From Pseudomonadota bacterium (lineage in GTDB: Bacteria > Desulfobacterota > Desulfarculia > Desulfarculales > JAHJDS01): a stretch of DNA of 8,299 nucleotides. The stretch spans positions 1 through 8,299 of the forward strand of contig JAHJDS010000579.1 of the NCBI GenBank assembly GCA_018812395.1, written 5' to 3'. How positions within the stretch are numbered: the first letter of the stretch is position 1; the number at the start of each line of letters is the position of its first letter. Under the pieces are notes generated by a model that was not told the DNA's origin, did no database searches, and saw only the letters and a list, made by a program, of their open reading frames with translations. A program made the translations under genes and the position numbers. Positions 5,727 through 8,299 of this stretch are shown in pieces.

Positions 5727-5748
5727 TTAACTTCTAGTCGAAAGTTAA
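5727..5748. promoter_or_regulatory. Palindrome TTAACTT-N8-AAGTTAA in the yjbQ upstream region
   Basis: The 7-bp arms are perfect around CTAGTCGA. The left copy (4429-4450) keeps the first arm and spacer nearly intact but has AAGTAAA for the second arm. The surrounding 31 bases are among the best conserved of the non-coding part of the repeat. This is compatible with a transcription-factor operator about 60-80 bp upstream of the -10 box, or with a recombination site. Confidence 0.4.
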
Positions 5749-5808
5749 GATTTATCAAGCGGTTGAGGCCCAGCCGAGTTGGGGCTTCCCGATCCGGCCC
5801 ACTTCCGG

Positions 5809-5814
5809 TATACT
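5809..5814 (+). promoter_or_regulatory. -10 box of yjbQ
   Basis: TATACT matches TATAAT at five of six positions and is conserved with GG before it in both repeat copies. The -35 region is weak (TTCCCG at 17-bp spacing). The expected leader is only about 20 nt. Confidence 0.45.
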
Positions 5815-5842
5815 AGGAAAAACCTGCCTTGAGGGGGCGGCC

Positions 5843-6262
5843 GTGAAATCCTTTCGTCAAGAGCTTTGGTTTGAGGTCCCGACCCGCCGGGCCTTCATCA
5901 ACATCACCCCGAAGATCGAGGAATGTCTGCGCGAGAGCGGGATAAAAGAGGGCCTGTGTCTGGTCAACGCCATGCACATCACCGCCAGCGTGTTCATCAA
6001 CGACGACGAGTCGGGCCTACACGCCGATTATGAGAAGTGGCTCGAAGGTCTGGCCCCGCACGCCCCGATCAGTCAGTACCAGCACAACCGGACCGGTGAG
6101 GACAATGCCGACGCGCACCTCAAGCGGCAGGTCATGGGCCGCGAGGTGGTGGTGGCCGTGACCGACGGCCGGCTGGATTTTGGTACTTGGGAGCGTATTT
6201 TTTACGGCGAGTTCGACGGCCGCCGCCGCAAGCGGGTCCTGGTCAAGATTATTGGGGCATGA
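5843..6262 (+). CDS. yjbQ: YjbQ family protein (UPF0047; annotated as secondary thiamine-phosphate synthase)
   Basis: An intact 139-residue cytoplasmic protein of the usual family length. Family signatures seen in order: FxNIT (18-22), GLCLVNAMHITASVFIND (37-54), HADYEKWL (60-67), QHNRTGEDNADAHLKRQVMG (80-99), VAVTDGRLDFGTWERIF (104-120), and a C-terminal E-x-DGRRRKRVLVKI. The conserved His45, His81, Asp/Glu86-88 region and His92 are all present. E. coli YjbQ can replace thiamine-phosphate synthase when overproduced, but the physiological role of the family remains uncertain. Start is GTG at 5843 with GAGGGGG just upstream; the start is confirmed by its conservation in the truncated copy. It converges with the ATPase remnant 71 bp downstream. 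Confidence 0.93.
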   Translation: MKSFRQELWFEVPTRRAFINITPKIEECLRESGIKEGLCLVNAMHITASVFINDDESGLHADYEKWLEGLAPHAPISQYQHNRTGEDNADAHLKRQVMGREVVVAVTDGRLDFGTWERIFYGEFDGRRRKRVLVKIIGA

Positions 6263-6333
6263 AGGGCAGCCGCTCAAGGAGCCCGCTCAGGCCTGAAAAG
6301 GAATGGCCGCTGGAAGTTGGCCAGTGACTGTTC
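6263..6333. terminator. Short convergent intergenic gap with a weak hairpin
   Basis: TGGCC and GGCCA pair over a 10-nt loop near 6304-6323, followed by GTGACTGTTCTT. The stem is only 5 bp and the U-run is interrupted, so a terminator serving yjbQ is a weak suggestion. Confidence 0.2.
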
Positions 6334-8157
6334 TTAGCTTGGTGCAGGAGCTTGAGGTTTCGGCTTGCGACTCTCCCTCACGGCTTCGGCTCGCCTCTCG
6401 ATGCCTTTACGCCATTCATCGAGGGCGTTAATGTCCGATAACAACTCGTCTGGGTCTGGTAACTCCATACCTCCAAGTTCCGCTCGATCGTGGCCATAGT
6501 TAGAGCATCGGGACATCCCTCGGTCGATGATTTCAAAATCTGAGTCCTCGACAACTACCTCAGACAGCCGTTTGGTCTCAACACCCTTGCGGAACCGCAA
6601 CACTACTTTGCGGAACAGGACTTCTTCGACCGCTCGCTCCCACGCATCACGAAGTTCACGATATGCAGCAACCGTCTCCTTGCGGTGTCCCAACTCGTCA
6701 CCGGATCGAAAAAGCCTTTTGATTTCAACCTGCCTGTTACGCAAATACTTCACGCGCGCCTGGGTGTTCATCCCTTCGAAGGGCAGGTCCGGATTGGGTG
6801 CGCCAAAGCCCTCCGGTCGGCGTGTCACCCACTGTTTCTCTATAGGCACACGATCCTTTTCAGCTTCGTAGATCAAAAGATTTAAGAAGTAGAGATCATG
6901 GGTGAAGACAATAACTTGCCGCTCGGCAGCTTCTTTGACCAATCGTTTGGCTAACCGCTCCCGGCACTTGTGATCCAGAGATGACACGGGATCGTCGAAG
7001 ACAATTCCACCGGTGTTGCCACTGACTTTTACCTCGGCCAAGAAGGACCCGAGGGCAATAGCCCTTTGCTCACCTTCGCTCAGGATATCCGCTGGCGCTT
7101 TGACTTCTGGCAGATCAAGTTTCAACTTGTAATAAGCTTTGCCTCTTTCGGCGCGGCTTGTGAGGCGTACTCGGAGTTCCCCGACTCCGAGACTCTTGAA
7201 CTCGGCATTGAGAGCCGCCTCAAGATCCTCGGAAAGGACCTGCTGAGTTAGGTCAGAGGCCTTGATCGAGATAGAATTGGTTTTGACAGCCGACAAGCAC
7301 TTGGTCAGTTTAGCTTGACGGTCAAGAACTTCAATTGCGGCTAGTACCCCTTTCATCATCTTGTTAAGCTTGATTCTTGCCGACAGGTCATCGAACACTG
7401 ACTGCAACGCTGCCCGGCCTTCCTTATCAACCAGTGCTTCAAGGGTCGCGGCCTCTCGATTTAGCTTGTCCACTAAAGATTGGAGACGTGAAGCTGGAGA
7501 GGCAGGCAAGGCGTTCACCTTCCCCCACTCCAGAGACTCGACAGCAATCTTGATAGCTGCGTAGCGGGCCGCTAGCGCCTCATCATAGGCACGGACGTCT
7601 GTCGCTAGGGTCGCGTCCAACCCCTCGACTTCAACTAGTAGCTCGTCGTCAATACCGAGAGAGACGCTTTGAGAGACGAATTCCTTGTAACGTTCATCCA
7701 AAGACTTCTTCTTTGCCCGAGAAATAGTTTCTGCTTCCTGTCGGATAAACTTCTCGAAGTTCTGGAAGAGTATTGCACCCTCAGCGAGTGGTTGCTGACA
7801 TAATGGACACTTCGCATCGGGCCCAAAATCCGGAAATTGTTGTCCAGGATAGGCCTGGAGGGCGAACTTGCGTGCTGCCTCGAACAGCTCCTTCCACGCC
7901 TCTCCACCGGTGCCGGGAAGTAGATCGACACCGTTGCGGAATTCCTGGGCCGCCAACTCCGCTGCCGCTTTGGCGGTGTTGTAGGTCTCGACAAGTTCAC
8001 GCATCTTATCGACGGCGGCATTATCCACTATTGTGAGCTTATCACCGACGTTCTGGGCGACCTTGGCGAGGCGACGGGCGCGCAATCGTAGCTGTTTGGC
8101 CTTCTCCTCGGGATTGTGCTCCTTGAGACTCTTATCTAATTCCGCTTGCTTGGTAAG
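6334..8157 (-). pseudogene. 5'-truncated AAA_13-type (SMC/RecF-like) ATPase
   Basis: The frame is open from 8157 to TAA at 6334, giving about 607 residues; an internal TTG at 8085 could give 583. Numbered from that TTG: helical, coiled-coil-like segments (1-90 and 105-330), a CPLC pair (93-96) resembling a zinc-hook or rubredoxin-type knuckle, the ABC signature LSEGE (335-339), Walker B IVFDDP (361-366), D-loop SSLDH (368-372) and switch His FTHD (394-397). A C-terminal domain of about 180 residues with ERAVEEVLF and PDPDELLSDI follows. Walker A and the N-terminal lobe are missing, so it cannot form a complete ATP site alone. Upstream is a TAG (8158-8160) and then an IS3-type end. Relatives are often found in phage-defence or restriction loci; that role is inferred. 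GC content is lower than in the left-hand genes. Confidence 0.8.
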
Positions 8158-8164
8158 CTAGCGG

Positions 8165-8299
8165 TGGTCCCCGAAATTCGGACAGGTGTGTTAGGTTGAT
8201 TTGGCCATGAGATTTGGAGGTAAGAGATGGCCAAGCGGAAGACCTACAGCCCGTCGTTCAAGTCGAAAGTAGCCCTGGAGGCCATACAAGGGGACCAGA
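8165..8299 (+). mobile_element. Left end of an IS3-family insertion sequence (continues beyond window)
   Basis: TGGTCCCCGAAATTCGGACA beginning near 8165 has the TG start and the form of an IS3-type terminal inverted repeat, about 60 bp before an orfA start. The exact end cannot be fixed without the right end; anything from 8158 to 8168 is possible. It adjoins the broken end of the ATPase gene. Confidence 0.7.
8227..8299 (+). CDS. IS3-family transposase OrfA (N-terminal 24 codons)
   Basis: Reads MAKRKTYSPSF then KSKVALEAIQGDQ, the typical start of the HTH_Tnp_1 helix-turn-helix subunit that binds the element's ends; OrfB with the DDE domain would lie downstream. ATG at 8227 is preceded by GGAGG (8216-8220) at good spacing. 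The rest lies outside the window. Confidence 0.88.
   Translation, partial: MAKRKTYSPSFKSKVALEAIQGDQ

Larger units (their letters stand above)
5476..5971. repeat. Right copy of the ~0.48-kb imperfect direct repeat
   Basis: This copy aligns with 4190-4671 and continues into an intact yjbQ, so it is likely the native or better preserved one. It is about 1.29 kb downstream of the left copy. Most of the differences within the coding part are at third positions, which points to two copies that diverged under selection, or to a copy from a related genome, and not to a very recent duplication. Confidence 0.85.

Noticed and set aside
5660..5842. Possible TPP riboswitch upstream of yjbQ
   Set aside because: No CTGAGA or matching conserved THI-box elements, and the likely promoter leaves only about 20 nt of leader.

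Overview
The window looks like chromosomal DNA from a high-GC Gram-negative bacterium. Periplasmic c-type cytochrome chemistry, an FtsX/MacB-type permease and Sec-type signal peptides support this. A deltaproteobacterial or similar anaerobic lineage is my guess only; no phylogenetic marker is present. GC content is visibly high in about 1-3700 and lower and more mixed from about 3880 to the right end.

Left part (1-3617), all on the minus strand: a diheme cytochrome c of the DHC type runs directly into a MacB/FtsX-family permease with a 6-bp gap. An independently promoted SAM methyltransferase with an N-terminal zinc ribbon follows. Last comes the 5' part of a corrinoid adenosyltransferase (CobO/BtuR), which leaves the window at the left edge. 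The cobO promoter is unusually clear: TTGTCA, 17 bp, TATAAT, with the -35 box at the centre of a perfect 9-bp-arm palindrome.

Middle part (3763-6262) is a rearranged patch. Two imperfect direct copies of about 0.48 kb (4190-4671 and 5476-5971) carry the upstream region and first 43 codons of yjbQ. The right copy continues into an intact yjbQ. The left copy breaks at codon 43 and is fused in frame to a piece of a tyrosine recombinase carrying the HxxR box. A second recombinase piece, the C-terminus with the catalytic Tyr, lies about 0.9 kb upstream, so the two pieces are in the wrong order. Between the repeats there is also a minus-strand gene start with a strong ribosome binding site that ends abruptly, and a gene for a small secreted protein of unknown function. 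A 45-codon single-span membrane protein gene at 4044-4181 abuts the left repeat.

Right part (6334-8299): a large minus-strand ATPase of the SMC/RecF-like AAA_13 type lacks its N-terminus and Walker A. Its open frame ends beside the left end of an IS3-family element, whose orfA starts at 8227 and runs off the window. The middle and right parts together read as an eroded integration or accessory region.

I found no complete novel system. The best leads are the chimeric yjbQ-recombinase locus, the structured repeats upstream of yjbQ, the palindromic cobO promoter, the unannotated 45-residue membrane protein and the truncated ATPase.
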